The notes under the pieces: model-generated
What the model saw: only the letters and a program-made list of their open reading frames with translations
What the model was told of the DNA's origin: nothing
The model's database searches: none
Made by a program: the position numbers and the translations under genes
Part shown: positions 19,028-26,821 of the stretch, piece by piece
Position numbering within the stretch: position 1 is the stretch's first letter
Layout: each line of letters opens with the position of its first letter
NCBI RefSeq assembly: GCF_031326225.1
Contig: NZ_CP133720.1
Span: 2,914,001 to 2,978,000, forward strand
From: Undibacterium cyanobacteriorum
GTDB lineage: Bacteria; Pseudomonadota; Gammaproteobacteria; Burkholderiales; Burkholderiaceae_D
DNA: 64,000 nt
Reading direction: 5' to 3'

Positions 19028-19429
19028 TTAATTAGCTACTACGGTCGAAGTGTACTTTCTGACCGTTTTCAATAGGCTATCTTTTGTAAAGGGTTTTGTG
19101 AGATATTCCTCTGATCCGACCATAGCACCACGGGCACGATCGAACAATCCATCTTTCGACGAAAGCATGATCACTGGCGTATCTCGAAATTTCGCGCTCT
19201 TTTTAATCAATGCACAGGTCTGATAGCCATCAAGTCGTGGCATTAAGATATCGCAAAAGATCAAGTGCGGATGCGTATCATTGATTTTGGCCAAAGCATC
19301 GAAGCCGTCCTCCGCTAATACGACCTTATAGCCAACCTGCCCAAGAAAAATTTCTGCTGATCTTCGAATCGTGCTGCTATCGTCGATCACCATTATTCTC
19401 AAATTTTCATTACCTGTTGTCGTTGACAT
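19028..19429 (-). CDS. pilG: Response regulator PilG (single receiver domain)
   Basis: CheY-like protein of 133 residues with 'VIDDSSTIRRSAE' (Asp16/17), phospho-acceptor Asp60 ('LIFCDILMPRLDGYQTC'), the 'VIMLSSKDG' switch strand and 'YLTKPF'. PilG is phosphorylated by PilL/ChpA and promotes pilus extension through the PilB motor and c-di-GMP or cAMP signalling in known systems. It is first in pilGHIJL. The region upstream (19430-19622) is AT-rich and probably carries the operon promoter. Confidence 0.95.
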   Translation of the reverse strand: MSTTTGNENLRIMVIDDSSTIRRSAEIFLGQVGYKVVLAEDGFDALAKINDTHPHLIFCDILMPRLDGYQTCALIKKSAKFRDTPVIMLSSKDGLFDRARGAMVGSEEYLTKPFTKDSLLKTVRKYTSTVVAN

Positions 19430-19622
19430 GAATCTATCTCGGAGTAAAAAGAATAGTTACCACACTGCACTGTAACAAAATTTATCAAGCTTGCACCAAT
19501 TTTTTAAGTGATTCTTCACTACGAAACAACATTTCGGAATGTTATTGAGATCATTGAGGTTTTGCGCCGAATCTCGAAGCTCGATCTCAAAATAAAAACG
19601 TTTTTATTTTAATAACCAAAAT

Positions 19623-19793
19623 TTACAAGGGAACCATATCAAAATCTTCTTTTCTTGCACCACATTCTGGACAAGACCAGTTAAGTGGCACATCCTCCCA
19701 CTTCGTCCCTGGAGGGATACCATCTTCTGGCATACCTTTTTCCTCATCGTAAATCCAACCACAAATCAAACACATCATCGATTTGAATTCCAC
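19623..19793 (-). CDS. Rubredoxin
   Basis: Small Fe(Cys)4 electron carrier, 56 residues from the GTG at 19793. It has both knuckles, 'CLICGWIYDE' and 'CPECGARKEDF', with the typical 'GIPPGTKWEDVPLNW' core. A start at the ATG 19802 would give 59 residues, but AAGGA would then abut the ATG with no spacer. From the GTG the same AAGGA lies 9 nt upstream, so I prefer GTG. A rubredoxin between pilG and a divergent hemL is usual in Burkholderiales. The partner reductase is not in the window. Confidence 0.93.
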   Translation of the reverse strand: MEFKSMMCLICGWIYDEEKGMPEDGIPPGTKWEDVPLNWSCPECGARKEDFDMVPL

Positions 19794-19802
19794 AATTACC
19801 AT

Positions 19803-20165
19803 TCCTTTTCGTTAACGACTTTAAAAAACCATTCAGATAAAATTTGCGCGTTTATAAACGCTTATAATCTTGCCTTGTACAAGCGCATGTCGATCAATCT
19901 GAACGAATTTTGCTAGGATAAACAAAGTTCGAATTTTGATCTATAGATTAAAGCAGCAGTCTTACATACCATCGCCTCAGTTAGCCACAAATTGACCGAG
20001 ACATTCAACACGATCGTCTTGAGAGACCAAGAACTAGCTTTCAAAAATCGTCTTTTACACGTAACTTTCACGAATTCGACCAAATTATCCAACTCACCTC
20101 ACTACCGAGGCCAACCTCTAAAAATACACACTAGTAAATAGAAAACTTCCTTGGATCAAATTACC
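19803..20165. promoter_or_regulatory. Divergent intergenic region with 14-bp palindrome
   Basis: No gene is seen in this 363-bp gap between rubredoxin (-) and hemL (+). It holds a perfect palindrome GCGTTTATAAACGC at 19848-19861, next to TATAAT at 19863-19868 which could be a -10 box for hemL, though without a good -35. A TTACACG half-site at 20055-20061 matches the motif clustered at 21.6 kb. Confidence 0.4.
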
Positions 20166-21446
20166 ATGTCAAACAACGAATTATTGTTTCAACGCGCCCA
20201 AAAAACCACACCCGGAGGCGTCAATTCACCCGTCCGCGCCTTTAAATCAGTCGGCGGAACACCTCGCTTTATCGAACGGGCTCAAGGTCCTCACTTTTGG
20301 GATGCCGATGGCAAACAGTACATTGACTACATAGGATCGTGGGGACCAGCCATCCTAGGGCATGCTCACCCACAGGTAATCGACGCAGTGCAAAAAGCCG
20401 CAGCAAACGGCCTCAGCTTCGGCGCACCAACCGAGGGAGAGATTCTCATGGCCGAAGAAATCTGCAAACTAGTTCCATCGATCGAACAAGTGCGATTGGT
20501 TTCGAGTGGTACCGAGGCCACGATGAGCGCGTTGCGCCTTGCCCGCGGCGCTACAAAGCGCGACAAGATCATTAAGTTCGAAGGTTGCTATCATGGGCAC
20601 GCGGATGCCTTACTGGTCAAAGCTGGCAGCGGCCTACTCACTTTTGGCAATCCAACTTCGGCAGGCGTTCCAGAGGATTTCACCAAGCATACGCTAGTCC
20701 TTGACTATAACAATTGCGAACAGCTCCAAGACGCCTTTGCAAAGTACAGTGACGAGATTGCCTGCGTCATCGTTGAACCAGTAGCTGGCAACATGAATCT
20801 GATCAAAGCAAGCTCAGACTTCCTTAAAACGATGCGTGACCTATGCGATCAGCATGGAAGTATTTTGATTTTTGATGAAGTGATGTGTGGCTTCCGTGTT
20901 GCTCTCGGTGGCGCGCAAAGCGTATATGAAATTACGCCAGATCTTACAGCACTTGGGAAAGTGATCGGCGGGGGCTTACCCGTAGCTGCTTTTGGTGGAC
21001 GCGCTGAAATCATGAAACACCTTGCCCCTTTAGGTGGCGTCTATCAAGCCGGCACACTTTCAGGCAACCCAGTCGCCGTTGCCGCTGGATTAACAACATT
21101 AAAGTTAATTCAACAAGCTGATTTTTACGAAACCCTTACAAGTCAGACAAGCAAATTAACTGCTGGATTTAACGCAATTGCAAGCAAACTGGGAGTTGAG
21201 ATGTGTGCCGATTCCATCGGTGGCATGTTTGGCATTTACTTCACCAAAACAATCCCCACTAGCTACGCCGAAATGATGCAAGCAAACAATGCTTCTTTTA
21301 ACAAATTCTTCCATTTCATGCTCGACGCCGGTGTGTACTTAGCACCATCCGCATTCGAGGCTGGCTTCGTATCAATCACCCATACCGATGAAATCATTCA
21401 GCAAACGCTCACCGCAGCTGAAATATCACTCTCCCAATTAGCCTAA
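20166..21446 (+). CDS. hemL: Glutamate-1-semialdehyde 2,1-aminomutase
   Basis: PLP enzyme that turns glutamate-1-semialdehyde into 5-aminolevulinate in the C5 heme pathway. From the ATG at 20166 it has 426 residues, exactly family length. The PLP Lys is residue 265 in 'LTALGKVIGGGLPVAAFGG'. Other signatures are 'TPGGVNSPVRAFKSVGG' at the N-terminus, 'GSWGPAILGHAHP', 'FDEVMCGFR' and 'GTLSGNPVA'. A TTG at 20151 in frame would add five residues unlike the family and is not used. A strong terminator follows at 21475-21512. Confidence 0.97.
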   Translation: MSNNELLFQRAQKTTPGGVNSPVRAFKSVGGTPRFIERAQGPHFWDADGKQYIDYIGSWGPAILGHAHPQVIDAVQKAAANGLSFGAPTEGEILMAEEICKLVPSIEQVRLVSSGTEATMSALRLARGATKRDKIIKFEGCYHGHADALLVKAGSGLLTFGNPTSAGVPEDFTKHTLVLDYNNCEQLQDAFAKYSDEIACVIVEPVAGNMNLIKASSDFLKTMRDLCDQHGSILIFDEVMCGFRVALGGAQSVYEITPDLTALGKVIGGGLPVAAFGGRAEIMKHLAPLGGVYQAGTLSGNPVAVAAGLTTLKLIQQADFYETLTSQTSKLTAGFNAIASKLGVEMCADSIGGMFGIYFTKTIPTSYAEMMQANNASFNKFFHFMLDAGVYLAPSAFEAGFVSITHTDEIIQQTLTAAEISLSQLA

Positions 21447-21474
21447 CAAGCTCCAGGACTCTTCTAATTCACTG

Positions 21475-21512
21475 ATTCGGCGCCCTACTTTTATGTAGTG
21501 GCGCCGAATTTT
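21475..21512 (+). terminator. Intrinsic terminator of hemL
   Basis: ATTCGGCGCC (21475-21484) pairs with GGCGCCGAAT (21500-21509); inside it CTAC pairs with GTAG. A TTTTCTT tail follows on the plus strand. Confidence 0.85.
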
Positions 21513-21616
21513 CTTGTCACAAGCAAATCAAGAATAAAAAAAACACGTCAATCATTCGGTCGATACACAAAAGCATCAAAAGTAGTCACAATTTGCAATA
21601 ACTTGCCATAACTCAC

Positions 21617-21685
21617 TTACATGTAAACGATCACTTACACGTCAAATTCGTGTAAAAATCACTCAAATAAGCTTCAATCGTGTAA
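21617..21685. promoter_or_regulatory. Cluster of inverted TTACACG/CGTGTAA half-sites upstream of the lap channel gene
   Basis: The palindrome TTACATGTAA is at 21617-21626. TTACACG (21635-21641) and CGTGTAA (21649-21655) form an inverted repeat with a 7-bp spacer, and another CGTGTAA is at 21679-21685. They lie 180-250 bp before the tolC-like gene in the 421-bp gap after hemL, which otherwise holds only the hemL terminator and AT-rich promoter-like DNA (a weak TTTAGA-N16-GATAAT at about 21800). A dimeric regulator probably binds here. Confidence 0.45.
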
Positions 21686-21867
21686 GAAGTGATGGGTGGC
21701 ATGAAGCTTGCTATTGCCAATTGTAATTTCGCAAATGAATGTTCGAATTACCAATTCAAAAAAAACAAATTCTGTGAATTTTTGCAAAATTCTTATGATT
21801 AGCTTTAGAACATGCTTTAATTGTCGATAATTCATCTATACCATCCTCTAAAGAGTAAAAAGAAACC

Positions 21868-23736
21868 ATGCACATCAAACTAAAACAAATAAGCTTGGCG
21901 ATTAGCCTGCTGTCTCTGTCGGTTGCTGCTGGCGCACAAGTACAAACCCTCAAGGAAGTTACCCAAAAGGCCGTTTCAAGTAATCCTGAGGTTTTAGCTA
22001 AATGGCATACTTTCCAATCCACGGCATCGAGCCGTGATGCGGCGAGTGGCGCTTACCTACCAAGTGTCAATCTAAATGCCGATGCTGGGCGAGACACGAG
22101 AGACAACCGCCTTGGTAAGAATGAGTTAAATCGTACGTCAACGAGTTTGAGTCTCAATCAAATGCTCTTCGATGGCTTCTTAACTCGCAATCAAGTAAAA
22201 CAACTTGATCACCTCAAGCAGGTTCGTCTCTATGAGCTGTTTGACACATCTGAGAATATCACTCTCGAGGTTGTTCGAGCCTACTCAGACGTGATTCGTT
22301 ATAGAAAGCTCGTCAGCCTATCCGAAGATAACTACGTTCGCCATCGTGCTGTGTTTGAACAAATTCAAGCAAAAGCAAAGGCTGGCGTAGGTCGCCGTGT
22401 TGATCTCGAGCAGATTTCCGGTCGTCTCGCTCTCGCCGAGGCAAACTTGATCACTGAAACATCCAACTTGCATGACGTCAGTGCACGTTTTCAACGTTTA
22501 GTGGGTGTCATGCCAGGTAAAGACTTGGAGTCACTCACTATGCTGACTTCAAACTTGCCTGGCGATATCGTCAACGCGCTGAATTCCGCCTATGGAAATC
22601 ATCCTGGCTTGCTCGCATCGATGGAAAATATTGCAGCAGTCAATAGTGGGCTCCAAGCGCGCCGCTCCGCATTTCAGCCGCGTGTAGACCTTCGTGCAAG
22701 AGCCGAGCGTGGCAACAACATCGACTATGTTTCCGGTCGCACAAACAACAATACCGCTGAAGTCGTCATGACATGGAATCTCTTCAACGGTGGTAGCGAC
22801 AAAGCAAAGACGCAAGAAGCTGCCGACCAGGTAAATGTAGCGAAGGATTTACGTGACAAGACCTGTCGCGATATCCGCCAAACATTGTCAATCGCATTCA
22901 ACGACACCCGCAAACTAACCGACCAGCTCGGCTTTTTAGACCAACATCAATTGTCGATTGAGAAAGCGCGCGATGCTTACCGTCAGCAATTCGAAATTGG
23001 TCAGCGCTCCCTGCTCGACCTGCTTGATACTGAAAACGAGCTTTTCCAAGCGAAACGTGCTTTTGCGAATGCCGAAATCGACCTGTACATGTCCTACGCC
23101 CGCACTCATGCAGGCATCGGTCAACTGCAATCAACACTAGGCTTGGAAAATGTACTGACCAAAGGTGAAAAGAATCGCGATAAATCAGAATTAGCCGATT
23201 ATTCTGCGGCCTGTCCAGCAGAAGCCCCCAATTTGTACGTCGCCAACAAAGACAGCCTCAATCAACGCGCATTAGAGATGGTGGGCTCACTCGCCGCACC
23301 TGACAAAGGAAATCCTGTTGTAGCTCCAGAGCCAGTTACGACAACACCAGTCGCACCAGGCAATGCTCCTAGTGCAAGTCAAATTGCGGCGGCAAGAACC
23401 AGTATTTTGAACGCATTGAAAGGCTGGCGCGAAGCATGGATTAGTATGGAACCGGAGCGTTACTTCTCCTTCTACAGTGAGAAATACACTTCACGTGAAT
23501 CTTGGCGTGCAGCTCGTCGGGCGCGATTGATGGGAGCGCAAAAAATCACGCTCGATCTCAGTGATATCAAGTTCTCGATGCAAGATGCAACGCATGCTGT
23601 TTCGACTTTCCATCAGACTTACAAATCAAGTTCGTATCAAGACGAATTAGAAAAAACGATCTATTGGGAATACATCAAAGGCAAATGGCAGATCGTGAAT
23701 GAAACCGTTTCTGGCCCTAATGCCCGTCAATGGTAA
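21868..23736 (+). CDS. TolC-family outer-membrane channel (LapE-like) with C-terminal NTF2-like domain
   Basis: Outer-membrane exit duct for the type I adhesin exporter. A signal peptide (residues 1-23, cut after 'AGA') precedes two OEP repeats (about 30-430) with TolC hallmarks such as 'TLKEVTQKAVSSNPEVLA', 'LSLNQMLFDGF' and 'FEIGQRSLLDLLDTENELFQA'. After a Pro-rich linker (about 478-503), residues 504-622 form a domain with 'WREAWISMEPERYFSFYS' and 'WEYIKGKWQIVNE', like the NTF2/SnoaL-type module found at the C-terminus of some L,D-transpeptidases. That raises the length to 622 against about 450 for LapE. It would sit in the periplasm. The adjacent lapG-lapD supports the Lap assignment. Confidence 0.88.
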   Translation: MHIKLKQISLAISLLSLSVAAGAQVQTLKEVTQKAVSSNPEVLAKWHTFQSTASSRDAASGAYLPSVNLNADAGRDTRDNRLGKNELNRTSTSLSLNQMLFDGFLTRNQVKQLDHLKQVRLYELFDTSENITLEVVRAYSDVIRYRKLVSLSEDNYVRHRAVFEQIQAKAKAGVGRRVDLEQISGRLALAEANLITETSNLHDVSARFQRLVGVMPGKDLESLTMLTSNLPGDIVNALNSAYGNHPGLLASMENIAAVNSGLQARRSAFQPRVDLRARAERGNNIDYVSGRTNNNTAEVVMTWNLFNGGSDKAKTQEAADQVNVAKDLRDKTCRDIRQTLSIAFNDTRKLTDQLGFLDQHQLSIEKARDAYRQQFEIGQRSLLDLLDTENELFQAKRAFANAEIDLYMSYARTHAGIGQLQSTLGLENVLTKGEKNRDKSELADYSAACPAEAPNLYVANKDSLNQRALEMVGSLAAPDKGNPVVAPEPVTTTPVAPGNAPSASQIAAARTSILNALKGWREAWISMEPERYFSFYSEKYTSRESWRAARRARLMGAQKITLDLSDIKFSMQDATHAVSTFHQTYKSSSYQDELEKTIYWEYIKGKWQIVNETVSGPNARQW

Positions 23737-23752
23737 TTTGAGGTGACTCAGT

Positions 23753-23786
23753 AAAAGCCCACGCGATTTGACGTGGGCTTTTTTTT
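23753..23786 (+). terminator. Intrinsic terminator after the TolC-like gene
   Basis: AAAAGCCCACG (23753-23763) pairs perfectly with CGTGGGCTTTT (23772-23782) around an 8-nt loop, followed by more T. It separates the channel gene from lapG-lapD, which therefore need their own promoter in 23787-23918, where I see no clear one. Confidence 0.88.
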
Positions 23787-23918
23787 AGTTGATTCAAACC
23801 AACAAAAACAACATGATGAATACATTGCATAGGGAAAATTCTTGTAGAATGGGTCGACTCAAAGTCGCACTGCCAAACCCACAGACACGACCATCCCCTG
23901 CACCGGAAACAGCCATTC

Positions 23919-24602
23919 ATGTTGAGCCATCAGCACATCGCCAAAAGATTTCCGAGCGGGATTTTGTTGATCATCCTACTCAGCATCCATTTAGTTGTCC
24001 TCTCAGCGCTCAATCTTGACCGATTACGTGTCTCGTTCAAGCAGCTTGGTGGAAACGAACAAACATTTAATGAATGGGCGAATTTGATCGCGGCACTCAA
24101 TGACCAAGCAACCGATACCAAGATCCAGCGCATCAATGCTTTTTTCAATAAGAAATTGGTTTATTTCGAAGACACCGAGATTTGGGGGCAATCTGATTAT
24201 TGGGCAACACCACTCGAAAGTCTCGCAAAGGGTAAAGCCGATTGTGAGGACTACGTAATCGCGAAGTATTTCAGTCTTAGAAATCTAAATATTCCCGACT
24301 CACAACTCCGTTTGGTATATGTAAAAGCAAAAATTGGTGGTCCCAATAGCAGCGTCCAACAAGCGCATATGGTCCTAGCGTATTACCCAAACCTTGATGG
24401 AGAACCGCTGATTCTTGACAATCTCATTTCCGACATTCGGCCAGCGTCACGCCGAACCGATTTGAGCCCAGTGTTCAGCTTTAATAGTCAAGGGGTATTC
24501 GCTGGTGTTGCCGTCAACGCGCAATTAGGGCCCGGCGGTACCGGCCGACTATCGAGATGGCAAGAGCTGCTTGATAAGGCTCGAAAAGAAGGTTTTGAGT
24601 AA
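23919..24602 (+). CDS. lapG: LapG-type periplasmic cysteine protease (transglutaminase-like)
   Basis: Cleaves the N-terminal retention module of the LapA-type adhesin and releases it from the cell. The 227-residue protein has an N-terminal hydrophobic export segment (about 14-31) and the BTLCP fold. The triad is Cys109 in 'GKADCEDYVIAKY', His150 in 'QQAHMVLAYY' and Asp167 in 'LILDNL'. 'YFEDTEIWGQSDYWATP' is the typical pre-Cys region. The substrate site TAAG is in the adhesin at 55431-55442. lapD follows by 61 nt, the conserved LapG-LapD pairing. Family members need calcium. Confidence 0.93.
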   Translation: MLSHQHIAKRFPSGILLIILLSIHLVVLSALNLDRLRVSFKQLGGNEQTFNEWANLIAALNDQATDTKIQRINAFFNKKLVYFEDTEIWGQSDYWATPLESLAKGKADCEDYVIAKYFSLRNLNIPDSQLRLVYVKAKIGGPNSSVQQAHMVLAYYPNLDGEPLILDNLISDIRPASRRTDLSPVFSFNSQGVFAGVAVNAQLGPGGTGRLSRWQELLDKARKEGFE

Positions 24603-24663
24603 ACAAAAGTTAGTGCCAAGATATAAAACAATTCGCTTAAATTTAGCAACTGAGGAATCTACC

Positions 24664-26577
24664 ATGTCTATGTACCGACAACTCTGGCTAGCAATTGCGT
24701 TAAGCACCTTGCTTGCGCTCGCGGGCAGCCTGTTCGCGTCGATTATGAGCTCCCGAGCCTATCTCAACGAACAGCTCAAGATGAAAAATACCGATAACGC
24801 GACAGTGCTCGCCCTTTCACTCAGTCAAAAAAATGTCGATGCGACTGAGCTTGAATTGATCGTCGCATCCCTATTTGATAACGGCCATTATCAATCAATT
24901 CGAATTACCGATCCAAAAGGAAAATTGATCGTTGAACGGGTGGCTAGCACTGAACAGAGTCGTGTACCGGCTTGGTTCATGAGTTTGCTGCCAATCGAAT
25001 CTCCACCTGGTGTGGCGCAAATTAGCAATGGTTGGATGCAAGTTGGAACCATCTCTATCGTGTCTCAGACCGGCAATGCTTATCAGACACTGTGGGCCTC
25101 TACAAGAGAGATGATCCTTGCTCTGGCACTTTCAGGGATACTCGCGTCCTATCTCGGATCTCTCATCATACGACGCCTAAAACGCCCACTGCGCGATGTA
25201 ATTGAGCAAGCTAAGGCAATGGTAGAACGTCGATTCATCACCATCGAAGAATCGAAGGTGCCCGAATTAAAACAACTGAGCATCGCGATGAATTCGACCA
25301 CGAGTCTATTAAAGGCGATGTTCGCGGAAGAAGCCGAACGCCTTGAACAACTTCGTCGCCAAGCCAATACGGATACAGTTTCCGGACTCTACAATCGAAG
25401 TAATTTCCTCGCTCAATTGCAGATCACGGTAGAAGAAGAAAATGCACCTCCTGGTAGCCTCATTCTCATTCGCCTCAGTGGCTTAATCGAAGCCAACCGC
25501 GTCATTGGTCGCATCAAGACTGATGCCCTCCTCCGCAACTTAGGACAAACCCTCAATGTATTTCAAAATGAATTGCCAGATGGATTTGCTGCACGACTCA
25601 ACGGTACTGATTTCGCGCTGTTGAGTCGTCAAACAGCCATTGACGACATCGCTCAATCACTCACTCAACAAGTTATCCAACAATTTGCAGACACTGGCGC
25701 CGAGGTTCAAGTCTTTATCGGCTATGGAACCTTTGAATATGGGATCTCCCCGAGCATCTTGTTGTCTCAGGTCGATGCCGCAGTAGCCTCCGCAGAGGCG
25801 AGCAAACAAAGTAGCGTCTTTAAAGCAGCTCCATTGAACATCGAGCATGCACCAAAATCCTTGGAAGAATGGAGCAAACTCATTCAACGTGCAATCGATC
25901 AAAACTGGGTTCGTTTAGATTATTTCCCCGTCATCGATCAAGCGCGCCAAATCATTCATCGTGAAGCGGCTCTGCGATTGATGTTTGGCGGAGAATGGTT
26001 CCCTGCTGGTCGCTTCTTGCCCATTGCTGAAAGGTTGGGATTGACGAGTCAGCTTGATTTGATCGCCGTAAAATTAGCGCTACAAGAGATTCAAAGTAGC
26101 GGAAATACTGAACAGGTTTCTGTGAACATATCGTCGCGCTCAATTAACGATAATGATTTCCGTGAACAGCTCAAGATCATGCTTAACGCCAAGCCAGAGT
26201 CTAGTCGTTTATTGTGGATGGAGATTCCCGAAGTTGGCGCGTTTGCCAATATCGATACCTTCCGTAACTTCCATCAAGCAATCAGAAAATGCGGCTGCAA
26301 AATTGGACTCGAACATTTCGGCCGTCATCTCGAACAAATCAACGTGATGCACGATTTAAATTTAGATTTCGTAAAATTTGACGTTAGCTTTATTCGTAAT
26401 GTCGAGAACGTTCCAGCAAATCAAGAATTCTTACGAGGTGCAGCGGGAATCCTGCATCGCATGAATCTCATCGTGTTTGGCGAAGGTGTTTCAAGCGAAG
26501 AAGAATTCAATTCTCTCAGCCGACTCAATCTTGATGGTTTGACTGGTCCCTATATTGGAAAAATCATTAAGGCTTAG
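24664..26577 (+). CDS. lapD: LapD-type c-di-GMP receptor (degenerate GGDEF-EAL inner-membrane protein)
   Basis: Senses cytoplasmic c-di-GMP and sequesters LapG in the periplasm when bound. Start chosen at the ATG 24664 with GAGGA 7 nt upstream (637 residues); an upstream in-frame start at 24571 overlaps lapG and has no such site. TM1 is about 8-27, followed by a LapD/MoxY-type periplasmic domain, TM2 about 150-170 and HAMP about 170-225. The GGDEF-like domain reads 'NGTDF' (313-317), not GGDEF. The EAL-like domain has 'EAALRL' at Glu434, 'EHFG' instead of DDFG and 'DFVKFD' instead of DxLKID. Both catalytic sites look dead, as expected for LapD. A terminator follows at 26602-26634. Confidence 0.93.
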   Translation: MSMYRQLWLAIALSTLLALAGSLFASIMSSRAYLNEQLKMKNTDNATVLALSLSQKNVDATELELIVASLFDNGHYQSIRITDPKGKLIVERVASTEQSRVPAWFMSLLPIESPPGVAQISNGWMQVGTISIVSQTGNAYQTLWASTREMILALALSGILASYLGSLIIRRLKRPLRDVIEQAKAMVERRFITIEESKVPELKQLSIAMNSTTSLLKAMFAEEAERLEQLRRQANTDTVSGLYNRSNFLAQLQITVEEENAPPGSLILIRLSGLIEANRVIGRIKTDALLRNLGQTLNVFQNELPDGFAARLNGTDFALLSRQTAIDDIAQSLTQQVIQQFADTGAEVQVFIGYGTFEYGISPSILLSQVDAAVASAEASKQSSVFKAAPLNIEHAPKSLEEWSKLIQRAIDQNWVRLDYFPVIDQARQIIHREAALRLMFGGEWFPAGRFLPIAERLGLTSQLDLIAVKLALQEIQSSGNTEQVSVNISSRSINDNDFREQLKIMLNAKPESSRLLWMEIPEVGAFANIDTFRNFHQAIRKCGCKIGLEHFGRHLEQINVMHDLNLDFVKFDVSFIRNVENVPANQEFLRGAAGILHRMNLIVFGEGVSSEEEFNSLSRLNLDGLTGPYIGKIIKA

Positions 26578-26601
26578 ATTCTTAAGCATCAAAAAAGGAA
26601 C

Positions 26602-26634
26602 AAAAAAAGAGGCGCTAAATGCGCCTCCTTTTTT
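26602..26634. terminator. Terminator after lapD
   Basis: GAGGCGC (26609-26615) pairs with GCGCCTC (26621-26627) around TAAAT. It is flanked by A7 on the left and CTTTTTT on the right, so it can act for lapD (+) and possibly for the adhesin transcript (-). Confidence 0.85.
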
Positions 26635-26717
26635 GTTAACCTCGCCCAGATATTTAAATATTCAAAGACTCCAATATGCAAACACAAACATTAACGAATA
26701 AAAACCATACAAAGCTT

Positions 26718-26751
26718 TTACGCGAGGCGTTTATTTCAAAGCCTCGCGTAA
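26718..26751. repeat. 11-bp perfect inverted repeat downstream of the adhesin
   Basis: TTACGCGAGGC (26718-26728) and GCCTCGCGTAA (26741-26751) are separated by 12 nt. There is no T-run on either side, so it is a hairpin in the adhesin 3' untranslated region rather than a classic terminator. It may stabilise or help end the mRNA. Confidence 0.5.
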
Positions 26752-26790
26752 TCGCTTAGTTCATAAACTCGACTGTGATTCTTAATGCAA

Positions 26791-26815
26791 AGAGGGGGCA
26801 AGCAGCCCTCCTCTA
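26791..26815 (-). terminator. Possible terminator directly after the adhesin stop
   Basis: Reading the minus strand, AGAGGAGGGC and GCCCCCTCT form an imperfect GC-rich stem with one bulge, starting about 7 nt after the stop codon and followed by only TTT. It is weaker than the other terminators in the window. Confidence 0.4.
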
Positions 26816-26821
26816 GTCAAA

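Noticed and set aside
20151..20165. TTG start for hemL
   Set aside because: Adds five residues absent from the family; the ATG at 20166 gives the standard 426 residues with the PLP Lys at 265.
23789..24019. 76-codon plus-strand frame before and into lapG
   Set aside because: Overlaps the lapG start in another frame, with no recognisable protein and no ribosome-binding site.
24571..24663. Upstream start for lapD overlapping lapG
   Set aside because: The extra 31 residues precede TM1 without family likeness; the ATG at 24664 has GAGGA at the right distance.
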